From: Pseudisothecium myosuroides
Lineage: Eukaryota > Streptophyta > Bryopsida > Hypnales > Lembophyllaceae
Direction of reading: 5' to 3'
NCBI GenBank assembly: GCA_951799445.1
Contig: OX637292.1
Location: 5,025,296-5,089,295 of the forward strand
DNA length: 64,000 bases
Positions 35,747 to 48,173 of this stretch are shown in pieces. Below the pieces are notes generated by a model that searched no databases, was not told where the DNA came from, and worked only from the letters and a program-made list of their open reading frames with translations. The number at the start of each line of letters is the position of its first letter. The stretch's first letter is position 1. Position numbers and translations under genes: made by a program.

Positions 35747-35860
35747 TTTCCTGACGTGGCAGTCGCTCGGCCACGTCAGCGAGCTGCCGCGGCCCTGAAT
35801 TCGGCAGTTCCCACAGCTGGGAACACGCAGCCCTCCATAGGGCTGAAATCTCATCTAATG
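35479..35860. mobile_element. MITE of the ACGTGGC-bearing family, expanded by simple repeats
   Basis: The ends are CATTAGATG (35479-35487) and CATCTAATG (right), with GGAGGGC-type blocks behind them. ACGTGGC is at 35754-35760 and GCCACGT at 35770-35776. GTTCCCGAC at left and a GTTCCCACAGCTGGGAAC palindrome at right echo the 17.4 kb copy. The interior holds a poly(A) of about 40, an (AT)n run of about 50 bases and a poly(T), which produce false low-complexity frames. Confidence 0.65.
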
Positions 35861-38800
35861 TAAACGTTAAAGCACTCATTAGAAGTCAAACTATTGTAGA
35901 AGACCTCCCCTTCTTACAACAAAATTCCAAAGATGAATAGGTGCACTTGTATTCTACACAAAAGGATTCTTTGTCATCCATCGGATACAAAATGTCCATG
36001 GCGTCGTTTATGGGGTAAGCATATGATTCACACAGTACCAAAAAGGATGATTTCCATGGTGTCCAACCTAATGTTCCAGTGTTAAACTTCCATATCAAAT
36101 TTTGAGAAGTTTGTGTCACCCTAAATTAATCACAAGATGATATGTGACACTTTGTAACAAAAATTACGTAATTTATGTTAAAATTCAATCCTTGTATAAT
36201 ATATATTATAATACAACATGATTTGATGAAGTTATATACCATGTCTAGATAACCAAATACAAGTTTTCTTGAAAAGATAGAAACAATTATGAGTATTGAT
36301 ACTTAATCCTGGCTATAAATTAAAATCATCTATTAAAGATAAAATTTGCATGATAAAAAAAACTACAACCCAAGGAGGCACTTAGTGTGAAATAAATAAT
36401 TAGATGCATGTAAAGGATATTTAATTGGGAGTGTGAAAGAAGACATACATTTCTAAGAATATTCTAGTGTTATTTTGAAAATTTGAAATATTTTTTATAA
36501 CATCTTAAGAATATTTTTAAAAATTGTCTAAATTAAGATATTTAAGAGCTATTTTGGAACTACTTTGCTTTATAAAAATTCAACCAACACATAAATTTAA
36601 AGAAAGATTTCTACCAAACTAAAGGTTTTTATTAACAACTAATGATCAAATAGCATCTAGAAATTTTTCATTATAAGGTCAGAGGTGAGGAAACCACCCA
36701 TCCAAGACAATATTGACTTAAGATCTCTTTTATGCAGATCAAAGCATTTCTAACAATTTTTTAGGAAAAGAAGAGAGGGAGACACATCCATCACTATTTG
36801 CTTTGTAATTTTTAGATTTAAATTGAATAAAATATGTGATTTTCTAAATCTTGCAGCAGTAGGGCGCTATTGAAGACCATATATACTTCCATTAAATGTT
36901 AAACAATTGTCCATCAATGGTGCAAATGGAGTTAAAAAATGAAGGCATGCAAACCTTGAACTTAAACAACATGGTGCATGCATGTAATTACAATAGGATG
37001 GCACAAAGTGTTCCATTATTCATAGCTCTACATTATTTACACTGAAATTTTATCTACTTCCATATTAAACTCAGTTCCCAACCACTTATAGAATTGTGCA
37101 ACAATTTTTCATTCTTATGGTAATAATTTATGGTATAATAATAGGAGCAATTTTGGGAGCATGGGCAAAATATGGACAAGCTACCTTAGTGGAGATGTAC
37201 CTATCAATATCAACCATGGATCCACTTCTATACACCTTCAATTCTACTACTGTTTAGATTTTGAATAACAAAATAAAAATACTAGAAGAGCAAAACTAAA
37301 TTAGATAGGAAAATAAAAAAACAAATTGAATTTTCAAGAAATAAATTAATAAATTTTTTTGAAGTATATATTTTAAATTTAAGTCAATGTTTGGGAGCAA
37401 AAGTTATATTACACAAAGCTCAAAATAGACAAGCATTGTCAGCAAAAAAAATAACAAAAATTTGAAATAATTTTTTTCATAATTTATTTATTGTAGATTA
37501 TATTTTTGTCTATGTATGGAATGATTTATTTATTTCATTTGAGTTAGTAATGTGTAAATTATGGAGCATTTAGTTTTGTGGACAGCCATAGCATTTTCTT
37601 GGAATATTAAGGTATTGGATCCATTTTGAACTCAATTTTCACAATTTCTAGAGAAAAAAACTTGTACAAGATTTAGTTTTTTGCGTTCAATAATCCTACT
37701 GAATATTGATGGATATTTGATGATTTATTTAACCTAGGAAGGACTTTTGAGGACAATAAATGTCCGATGAATGACAAGGAATTCTCCAGTAAAGGACAAA
37801 ACTACAACTATTTATCCTTAGAATTTTTTGTAGAAAGTGGAGAACATCTACAGTAGCTTGACTTCCAATGAGTATTTTTGGATTTTTTTATTCTGATGAT
37901 TCTCACTGTTACGCAATGCATGATTTCCAGGGTCACCCCCCGCATTGTTCCAGGGTTAGTATAATCCAAGTCTATTTTTGCTCAAACAAATCATTTGAAT
38001 TTCAACCCTTTCAACCTTTCTGATGACCGACTATGTACCGAAAAGATTCAAACATGATGTCTGTTTTTCAATTCCTCCCCTCTCGGCCTCTCCCTCCCTT
38101 AGAAAAACTGAAGAGCCGTTCATATGAGTTCAAGAAAATTGTTGTTAATCTTCCAAAAACCCTCAAAGCTATTGATGCTTGTGGAACACACGATCTTGGT
38201 TGTTTAAATTCGGATACAAAATGTGAATACGTTTACATGATATGGATACAGTTCCGGACTACAAAATATAAGATACAAATATGGATATGCTCATAGAATA
38301 CAAATATAGAATAGAGATATAGAAGACATACGTATTCACAAGAAAAAAAATATAGATATATCCCATATGGTTTGCAAGTTCCACATGTTCTTCCAAAACA
38401 CAAATATGGGCAGTTGGGTGGGTTTCACAAGTTGAATTCAAGAATTCATTTCACACAAGGGGTTTGCTCAAAAGTTTTACAACAAATAGAAAAATTACTT
38501 GTGTAGCCCTTTTAGAAATTGTGTAAAAGCTTAACAACCAGTGGGATAATGCCATACATGTGTGTCCCTTTTGGAAATCATGTGTGGTTTTCATTAAAAT
38601 TGACTCTTTTGTCTCACTATTTCTTGAAAGACTATAATTTCTATACATTGTGATTCCTTGGTAATTGATGTCAACGACTAAATTACCACCATAATCAAAG
38701 ACGCATTTAGGAAGAGCTATGTATCAAAAATCAAGAAAATCCCCAGGGAGATCACTCTTGGTTTTTTAGAAAACTACGTGAGTTAAAAGATAGGGTCCAT

Positions 38801-39337
38801 TTAATTCAAACCAAAGAAAATTTATATAATATGTAGGGCTATTATAGGGTCCATGAAATGCTACATACTCTATTATATATAAATTAGGGTACATAAAAAC
38901 ATTGTATAGTAGGAATTTTTATTAATAAGTTAGCCTTGACATATAGAGGCCGTGCAAATTTTTCATAGTACAATGAGTATAGATGTGGACAAATAATTTC
39001 ATGTGGATATTAAAATGGACATATCCAAGAAAAACTACAATGAAGGGTGGTTGATTGAAATTGTGTCATGGTACTAGTAGTGTATATATCAACAAAATGA
39101 AATGTAAGCATAAGGCATTGACCACAAGTGACAAAAATTGTCACATTGTACAAATAGGGAGGTTTATCTTAGTGAGTTCAACAAACTAAAAACTGTATGC
39201 TATGAAAATAAAGTTTATAGTTTATTTAACTTCATTCATTGAAGCCATAAATGTTAAACACACTCATATTGAATAAAAGGTTCATGGAATAGTTTCAATG
39301 GGGATTTTAAATTGTTCAATGGTAAATTTGTTATTAA
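35861..39337. other. Gene-poor AT-rich DNA
   Basis: No gene, RNA or complete element is recognised. Frames at 38033-38296 and elsewhere are short and featureless. Confidence 0.35.
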
Positions 39338-39600
39338 TCCCTAAAGGTCAAAGGGTGTTTTGAAAGAGAAAAAGTCCAAAACTACCCATTTTTGATGCAT
39401 TGTCCAAAATTAATTAATTAATTTTTTTTTAAAACCAACCATAAAAAAGTGTATTAAACTAATAAGGCAATGTATGGAAATAATTTCAGCCCATTTGACC
39501 ATGTGGATTGAAAGATTATAACATTTGAAGTTAGAAAAAAAACTTTTTTTTATTCGTGCAAAACAGAGTCAGCAAACATCAAGCCTTCCTAGAATATAAT
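39338..39600. mobile_element. Left-end relic of a TTAA-flanked subfamily 2 element
   Basis: TTAATCCCTAAAGGTC near 39336 matches the family tip. Following blocks (ACCATGTGGATTGAAAGAT, then CGTGCAAAACAGAG) match the left third of the element at 377-1296 (ACCATGTGGATCGGAAGAT, TTGCAAAAAACAGGGC). The right end was not found. A further weak echo of the same block lies near 39840-39900. Confidence 0.5.
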
Positions 39601-40890
39601 TTTTTCTCTATATAAAAATAAAGATTTTAGCCATTCATATGTATATGATGTTAGGTTTATCGATGAAAAATTTCAAAAGCAAATATGGAGTCTAGCCTAT
39701 ACTAAATCAACTTGCAATATAAAGAGGTTAAATGCATTAGCAATACACTAGTCATTTTTTCATGATTTCTTATGCAATCAGAATTTTTTTAATTTTAAAT
39801 CCAAAGGATAAAAAATTAGAGACAAACATTTGGAATATGTGGGAAATTTTCAAGAATTTTGACTTCACATATTGCAAGATAACAGGGCTTGAAGTTAGAA
39901 GAAAATGTTTTTTTTTAAGCCACTCCAACATAGATAATGAAGTTTGACTCCTCTTAGTATGTGATTTGAAAAATAAATTTTTTTTTGACAATTGTATGCC
40001 ATATTTATTAGTTACGTACATGGCAAATTTCAAAAGTTAATGAGTGTTTTTGCAAAAGGTGCCCAAAAGATGCCCAAATTGTCCAGGCTGCTAAAAAAGT
40101 TCAAGGCAATATAACTTTTGATTTGGGTACTCAATCAAGAAAAAGTACACTCTCACTAAGGGAAAACATGTTCACACCTTGTATCAAAATTTTGTGAACA
40201 TCCGACGAAATTTGATTTCATAGGGTCCTATCTAAATTTTCAATAGATCATTCAACAGACAATTGTTCTTTTAACTTGATCAATTGTACATTTAAATTTT
40301 ATATGTAAGATAGCCCTACTTAAAAAATTTCACGAATGAATTTATAATAAACATAGGATATTGGTAATATAACCCTCGAAGCTTTTTATGTAAAAAAATG
40401 GTCACCTTAAATACAATAATCAAGGTAAATAACCCCACATCAAATACCCTCTTAACTCAGGTGTTTACCTTAAATTACAAGGAGTGATCTCCCCAAGAAT
40501 AAAGCTAATCAAGCTACCAAATTGTCCAAATGCCAAAATTAAATTATTTTCACACCCAAGTGCCAAATTTGACCTGAACGTATGATAGCTAGCCACCCTA
40601 GTAGTCCTTGTAGTGAAAACCTAAAGCATTTTCCAAAAAGTCCCAAAAATTTCTAGTCAATAATTACCTAAATCCCAATAAGTAAAACATTTTTAGTCTT
40701 CCCATTGGCAATAATAAAATATGATATGAAATAATTTCTATAAATATATAAATAAATAAATTTGGACTTGAAATATTTTTTGAACTCCAAAGGTCAAAAT
40801 TATATCTTTAATAAAATATTGCAATTGTAGGTGAAAAACATATAAATCACATGAAGCAATAGTCATGTTTGCACTCATTTGACTTTCATT

Positions 40891-41045
40891 TCATTGTTTT
40901 AGTTGATTAGCCTCATGATTCTAAAGCCAAGTCGTGGCTTCTTTTCATTGTTTTAGTCCCCTAGCCTCATGATTATGTAGTTAAGTAGTGGCTTCCTTTC
41001 ATCATTTTAGTCCTTTGGCTTCATGACTCTATAGCCAAGTGTGTC
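40891..41045. repeat. Three 54-base tandem units
   Basis: Units start at 40891, 40945 and 40999. Each holds a TCATTGTTTTAGT-like start, a GCCTCATGATT-like middle and a GTGGCTTC-like end, with scattered differences. Non-coding. Confidence 0.8.
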
Positions 41046-41301
41046 TAACTGCCCCTTCATACCTTGTGCATCTTATATTTGTCAATACAATAAATATATA
41101 TCACCGCTAAATTAGCTCCAAAGTGAAGGATGTCGAAAAAATGATTCAACATCAAATCGATATACCATATGCATTCCATATGTATGGGAGTGCTCCAATT
41201 CCAAATATGTTATTTCTTGCATAGACTCACCTGATTGCAAGCGCTTGCAACAACTGAAGTTCAATTTTGATAGTAGATAATGAAAAAAATCATATGTTTA
41301 A

Positions 41302-41949
41302 CCCTTGAATGATCGAGGGACCAAATTTTGGTGCCGACAATACTTTGAGGTTTAATAAAATCTTATTAAGTTACTATTTTCAGTCATCACAATTTTTGAA
41401 AAATTCTTTTTGAAGTCTAATTTTAGCATCAACAATCCGATTATGAAAATGAATGATTATGCTTTTTGTATTCAAGATTTTGTGCAAGGGTGTCCATTGC
41501 AAATCTTGACTTTTTAGTGTTGAGGGCTCTTGGAAATGAGCCTCAAATACATTAGATCTTGGAGGAAAAATTACATTAGAAATTCATTAAAAAATTACAA
41601 AATAGATTTTGAGAAGCCCTAAATTGATTTGGGTCAAACATGTTATGCCCTTTAACCTCATATTTTTTTGATGAGCAATTTTTTAGATTTGACTTGTGAA
41701 AAAAAGATTGAAAGACTTTAAATTATTTTCACAATTTTAATACCTTCATGTTTAAGCATTATAATCTTTCAAACCGTGAGTGATATTGTTGTGTTTTCTT
41801 TTCCCATGCAATCTCTAACAAGTCTACTTTGAATTTGTATTGAGTTACAATTTTTTTTAAAAGTTGATAGAACTTATCAAAATGTTGTCTTTTCGTTCAA
41901 TTTACAACAAATTCCAAGAAGCTCAAAAAAGGCCTTGGGCATTTAGGGG
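41302..41949. mobile_element. Probable TTAA-flanked element, diverged (648 bases)
   Basis: TTAA at 41298-41301 is followed by CCCTTGAATGATCGAGGGACC. GGCCTTGGGCATTTAGGGG precedes TTAA at 41950-41953. The tips resemble the CCCCTAAAGG family but the inverted repeats are imperfect, and the interior does not obviously match copies A-D. It may be a third subfamily. Confidence 0.4.
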
Positions 41950-42834
41950 TTAATGCTAATTCAATACTCTAGTACTTTACTTAGTTAAAAATTTTTTTAA
42001 TGTGAATTGAAGAATATAACTATTCAATTTGATTGCAATTACCTCTTTAGTGCCTAAATGCTTTCTTGAATTTTTGAATATTTTTTATTATATTTTGATA
42101 AATATAATATTATTCATCTCCATTTCATCAAATACATCATAATAAATTCATCATATTGTACTATATATAAAGTTTAAGAAAATAATCAAGCATTAGTTTG
42201 GGTGAATGAATAGTTTTGTGGTAAAAAAGTTCCCTTAGAACCTTTGTGGAGAATGCTTGCCGCATGAGTGTGGAGCGTAGAGTAGGGATTTTAAGTTATT
42301 TTTTTTAAAATTTGAGAGTTTAGAAAAGTGAAGACCTATAACCGCAAGTGTGGAGGACCTAAAAACGTGCCAAAAAAAGGTGCATCCAATCTGAATGGTT
42401 GTGAAGCCAAAATAATTCAAGTAATATAATTTGACTCTTTCAGTCCTCTTTGTCACATGTATTGTTCATATTGAACTTCTCACACAATAGAAGTATAAAA
42501 AATACCTTTGTTTGAATTAGAAATCAACAAAATTAAAACAAGCATCAATCGTATGAGTCTTCCTACTAAAACCTAAATAATTAAATTTACACAAGTCATG
42601 ACCTCTAATATGCTAGATTTAGGATGAATAGGTTTATTTGCTATTATGATGAAGAATAAAACCTAATAGATGACGACTAAAATCTATGAGATGAAGATGA
42701 AAGAGAGGAGTCTCCAAATTTGTCAACACTATGTGCTAATGACATGTATAGCAACAAATATTAAAATCATATCCTTAAATGAAGTTGTATATCTTATTTA
42801 GTTAGTTTATTTTGTTTGTTACAATGAGATGTCC

Positions 42835-43030
42835 GGAACCGTGCGTCCCTTGTTTGCATTCTTAGTACTATGAAAAAGCTCTCTACGAGGAAAAATGCAC
42901 AGACTTTGTTTTGTGGTGTTCTGAGTCCTAAAAGAAAAGATATTGAATTTCAAAGTTTTTATGAATTAAAAAAAATAGAAAACTACTTTTACTTTTGTAT
43001 TATATCATGTTGTGGCAAGAACACATGGCA
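42835..43030. repeat. Dispersed repeat, diverged copy of 58325-58530
   Basis: Shared ordered blocks are GTGCGTCCC, AGTAC(T/C)AT..AAAAGC, GCAC(A/G)GACTT, TTGGATTTCAAAG / TTGAATTTCAAAG with TTTTTATGAAT, and GGCAAC. The 58.3 kb copy is better preserved. The class is unknown. Confidence 0.5.
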
Positions 43031-43484
43031 ACACTTATATAATTTGAAATGGCATTTATATTATATATTGATAAATAAAATTCAACTATTAAATTGATTA
43101 TTTTTTTGAAGGTGTCCTAAGTAAGTGGCTAATTAGATTTCTTTCATTGTCATTGGATTCCTTAGTCAAAAGCTTGTTGAATTCTTAAAATTTTAGCATT
43201 TCATATGTCTTGATACAGTGCATCCTTTGAATCAAGTTTGTCTTTACACAATCATTTTCAATGGATTCCATAGTAAAGAAGAACAACTCACATCAAATGA
43301 CCTTTGTTATAAACTACATCATTCATAAGAACATTAAGATAAATCTTTTAGACCCTGAGTCAAACTTCAACTTGTTAAATTCTATCACTGAGTCTCAAGC
43401 ACTAAGATAATTCAACTTAATGACTTGGTCACAATACAGTTGGATCCAATAATCTTACAAACTACCTATTGTGTCATTCAAAAA

Positions 43485-44265
43485 ATGTTGCATAATATAG
43501 AATACAATTGGCATTTTTGGTCTTGCAAAAGTAATATTTGATTTTTATGTAGTTCCAATCAAGCATACCAGTTATCAGTTTCAAAGAAACAAAATTCTAG
43601 TGAATTGTTTGATTTGTTTCGATTAATAGTCATGGTTTTATATGATAATTGATTGAAAAACATTGGCAATGAATTTTTAAAATTTGATTGCATAGATATT
43701 TAGAAAACATTCATACTCACATTGTTTCTTTAACAAGCATCTCCAAAAAAGTTTTAGAATTCCCTCTATAGAAATTTCAATGTTAGGACGACAATGCCTA
43801 AATTTTGTAAATAGATATCTTTGTATTTAAGTAGATTTTGGCGAAGTAATTATACCATCATGCTCAAATATTAAAAATTGGTTATAGTGTGAGGATCAAA
43901 TAGCAAAATCTAATTACAATAAAGTGACATTTATTTTACAAAATTTGGGCATTGTCACTTCAACATTCAAATCTCTAGAGAGAATTCTAAAACTTTTTTG
44001 GAGATGCTTGTTAAAGAAAAGATGTGAGTATGGATGTTTCCTAAATATCTATGCAATCAATTTTTAAAAATTAATTGCCAATGATTTCCAATCAATTATT
44101 ATATAAAACCATGCATATTAAATGAAGCAATTCAAGCCATACACCAAAACTAGAGTTTTGTTTTTATGAAACTAAGAAATAATATACTTGATTGGAATTG
44201 TGTAAGAATTGAATGTCACTTATGCAAGACAAGAAATGCCAATTGTATATTATATTAGGCAAAAA
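43485..44265. repeat. Large inverted repeat, arms of about 350-375 bases
   Basis: The left arm at about 43485-43860 and the right arm at about 43920-44265 are reverse complements with moderate divergence. Matched blocks are ACAATTGGCATTT at 43504 with AAATGCCAATTGT at 44235, AAGCATCTCCAAAAAAGTTTTAGA with its complement at about 43990-44013, and CTAAATTTTGTAAA with its complement near 43940. The spacer is about 60-90 bases. A single arm recurs at 3903-4300. Confidence 0.8.
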
Positions 44266-45019
44266 AATTTGAACGGCAATAAAGGCAATTTATAAGATTA
44301 TTAGACATGACTGTACAATTTCCCTTTTGGCAATAAAGTTCTATTTCAAGTGATAGATCCATTTCTATACCATTCCAAAATATCTTTCATTAATTTAAAT
44401 TGCATGGAAACATATGCAATCTTTTTAGCCTTTTAGATGTTGTCATTGGTGCTTACTACATTCCACTTTGTACCAATAGGTATCTATAACAAACCATCCA
44501 CCACCAAAATTCTATTCAAAATAAAAATAATAAATAATAATAATTTCATTTTTTCTTTACATGTTCACTATCCCAACACAATACCAATTACTAGGGTCAA
44601 GTCTCCTAAGAGATTTCAAGCACCATTGATCTAATAAAACTAAATCTTTTTTTATGTGTAATAATGTCACACCTAAATGTACCCTTATATCATTGTAAAC
44701 CTCCAATATTTTTTTACTATAATAATTTTTTTTTCTAACTCTTAAATACACTTCCTTGTAAATAATTTGTCAATAAGCATCCTTGGAGCTTGGAATTCTT
44801 TAAGAGATATTTCTAAAAAGAATTTACTAATATTTCTTTAAATTAAATTTTTGAACACAACCCTTAAGGCTCAAAATGCAATTGCAAAATTCCCTCCTTT
44901 TTTTTGAACTTTTTGTATTATAAATATGTATATATGTAGAGACTTAGTCGGTGTTTACAATGTCCACATAGAGCCCAGAATGCAACTTTTCAAAAAAGAG
45001 GAATTTTAAAAAGAATTTT

Positions 45020-45740
45020 TTTGGTAAAGTTACAATTGCACCCAAGATCCCATGGGAATAGTTTCAATTTCGATGAGGTCTCTAGAGATAACGGAGTAAA
45101 AATACAACCTTTAAAAGCAAACTTTTTTTTTTTTTTGAAAGTTGCAGCTGTACCCGAGGTCATTTAGGAATGTGTTTGGTACCAAATGCATTCCTAGGCG
45201 ACCTCAAGTACAGTTGCAACTTTCAAAAAAAAATTAAAATTAAAATTTTTTTAATTTTTTTTTTTGGTTGGGAAAGTTGCACCTACACTTGGGGCTCCTA
45301 GGAATATTGTTGGTGTCGACGAGGTTTAGGCAGACCCCCAAGTACAACTTCAACTTTCTAAAAGAAAAAAATAATTATTTTAGTTTTTGGTTCAAGTTTT
45401 AGCTGCACCCATAGAATATTGTCCGTGCAAATAAGGTCTCTACAAACCTTCAAGTTCAACTGCAACTTCAAAAAGAAAAAAAAATAGTATATATATCCAT
45501 ATTAGTTTTTGGTTCAATTTCCAGTTGTATCCTAGCCCCCTGTGGAACACCGTCGGTGCCAACGAGGTCTCTAGAGACCCCCAAATACAGCTGCAACTTT
45601 CAAAACAAAACTATAAGGATAATAATAATTCTTCAATTTTAAAGTTGCAGTTGTATCCAAGCTCCTTTAGGAATACCATCAATGGCGACACTATTTCCAC
45701 AGGCCTATAGGTGTAGTTGCAGTTTTCAAAAAAGTATTTT
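45020..45740. repeat. Degenerate tandem array of about 125-base units with internal dyads
   Basis: At least five units begin with a (A)AAGTTGCAGCTGTACCC-like head at about 45141, 45276, 45397, 45519 and 45644, spaced 120-135 bases. An older one lies near 45028. Each unit ends with the inverse of its head (GTACAGCTGCAACTTTC-like) and carries GG(A/T)CTCTAGAGA(C/T)CCCC and GTCGGTGCC(A/G)ACGAGG-type blocks. Fainter units seem to continue to about 46900. No continuous open frame runs through it. Confidence 0.7.
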
Positions 45741-47615
45741 TTAAAGTTAATTTTCAAGATGATTTAGTTGTTTTCCTAAATCCACTACACAACTTTTAGG
45801 ACCTTAAAGTGTAATTGCCATTCTTTCTTTCTATTTTTAAATAGATGGTGAGATTTTGAAGAAGAAAAATACAACTCAGTCTAATTCTCTAGGAAAGATC
45901 ACTAGATTGAAGGTAGGAAGAGAAAGTTTCCACCTAGAGGTGTAAAGTCCACCAATGTAGAATACCCTGTTTGAACACCAAATATTGCTAAACTTTAAAT
46001 AGTTTAGATGATAGTATGATGGTCATTACCACTCATCAATGAAGCTCAAAATGTAATTTTTCTCAACCATTCTTGCATAAATTGTATCACTCCAAGCAAA
46101 GTGGTAAATTCTAATGGGGTTGATAGTTTCACGAGTGATGAATAATTTGCATCTAGTGCACCAAATTGGATATAAGATAGTAACCTTCAGAACATCCTAA
46201 GTTGTATACAGGGCATGAATGCAAGGAGAATACATACTAACATCGTCACACTTTTTAGGAAGAATGTCGATGAGAATTTCCCCTTACGAAAGTATAAGTG
46301 TTGTTTTGAAATAAATAAAATATAAAACAAACTTTTGTTTATAAAAGTTGTAGTGGTTGTCAAAGACTCATAAGGATGATGCCTACAATAATCCTACAAG
46401 ATCTAAACTATAGTTGCAACTTTCAAAAATATAAATAACTTTTATTAACGTTTTTGATTTTTTTCAAAAACTGTTGTAGGTCTTTGGGCCCTTTAGGAAC
46501 CTTGTTGGTATTGATAGGCTCTCCACGGTTCTAGACTTTTACAATAAGTGTTAAAAGTTTTAAGATTTATAAAATTTTGTTTTTGTTTTTGAAAAAAATA
46601 TCGAAGGATTCCAAGCCTTCTAGGAACCTCGTCAATATTGACAAGTTTTTCTGAAGCTCATGATTTAACAACCATTTATCTTTGAATTAAATAAATTTAT
46701 TTTAAAAAAATTCCTTGAAAAATGTCGTTGGTTTCAAGTCTCACAGGGTATTATTTGGCATTTACAGCATTTTCTCCTACAACATTAGTATTTGAAGGTA
46801 AAGTATATTGATTTTTTAAAGTTTTGTGTTGCAATGCCATGTCTTTTTGTAAAATTTTTTCAAACCAATAGAAATCCTTATAGATAGTTGCAACATTTCC
46901 CCCCAAATTATCCATAGTTGTATATAAATTAGTCTAATTTATTTCCTACTTTGTAGCCTCCTAAAGTAGTTTGTTAATATGGGCACATTCCCTTCCTTGA
47001 AAGGTCAAAGATGGGCAATTTCATTTTAAATCTATTTTAAATTTAAATTATTTAATATATAATAATAAAATTTTTAATTTCTAGTTCAAGTTAAAGTAGA
47101 ACTCTAAGGTGCAAGAAAGAGAAAAAAATTCATAAAGAAGATGCCAAAAAGTGATTGTTTCATATTTTTTTAAGTTTTGGGGGTCCCCCTAAAGACAACT
47201 ATGAATGCCAAGGGGTATATTTGTAGACTCCAATGATTTTCAAGTCTTATTTTAGAGAGCTAAATTTTTGTTCTGTAAAAATTTGGTATCTTTGTGGCCC
47301 AAACAATACATATTGGTGCCAACAAGTATTTATTTGGAATTGTGTACATGAAAGAATTACTTTCTATTAGATGAAACAACTACTTTCTATTAGATGAAAG
47401 TAATTATTTTTTGGAAATGATATTTATGTCTATTTCCTTATGGAGGATGTTGACTACCTTGAAGTCATCTTTGAAGAGGTAAGGATGATGAAAAAAAATT
47501 CATCATTATGGCTTTCAACCTCAACCTTGCTACCTAAGCTGACATTGATTAATTATTTACATGGCCTTTGGGATATTTGGATGGATAGATGAGAATGTAG
47601 CCAATGTACCATTTT

Positions 47616-47776
47616 CAAACCGCGCAGGTTGAACCATCTAGGACAGATATAGATTTCAAACCGCGTGGTCCGAACCATCTAGGACAGATATAGATTTCAA
47701 ACCGCGTGGTCCGAACCATCTAGGACATGGATAGATTTCAGACCACCCAATTTGAACTATAAAAGTGCCAAAGTTG
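47616..47776. repeat. Four tandem units of exactly 41 bases
   Basis: CAAACCGCG-type unit starts lie at 47616, 47657, 47698 and 47739, a constant 41-base step. The middle two are nearly identical (CCGCGTGGTCCGAACCATC). The first and last are diverged. Confidence 0.88.
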
Positions 47777-47868
47777 TGGAATCGCTCCATTTTAATGAAA
47801 TTTGCCACTCTTATAGTTTGAGGTGGTTTAGAGTGATCTAAATCCAAGCATATCCAACTCTACATTAA

Positions 47869-48173
47869 TCCCTAAAGTTCCTTGAGTCAAAGCTTTCCAC
47901 ATATATATAAATCTAGAAAACTAATTTCAGGTTTTAGTTTTGAAAAAAGTGATTTTTTCAAATCTGCTCGGACTGCCCGAGTTGAAAAACAAGCAACATA
48001 TTAGGCCATAACTTTTGACTCCTATTTCCAAATGTCATGAAATTTGGTGCACATGAAAGATATTCCTTATCCCCACCTATTAAAATTTCAGCTTAAAATA
48101 TGAAAATATCTAGTCACACGTACCTGCCCAAAATTGCTATATTGCTAAAAATAGCAACCTGGTTCTTTAGGGA
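47869..48173. mobile_element. Internally deleted TTAA-flanked subfamily 2 element (305 bases)
   Basis: TTAA at 47865-47868 and TTTA at 48174-48177. Tips are TCCCTAAAGTTCC and GGTTCTTTAGGGA. After the left tip the sequence jumps straight to the right third of the 377-1296 element (AAAGCTTT.CATATATATAA, then GGCCATAACTTTTG, then CTAGTCACACGTACCTGCCC). Confidence 0.78.

Noticed and set aside
35549..35879. Two overlapping minus-strand frames of 81-101 codons
   Set aside because: They consist of poly-Phe, poly-Lys and Tyr-Ile runs from simple repeats inside a MITE.
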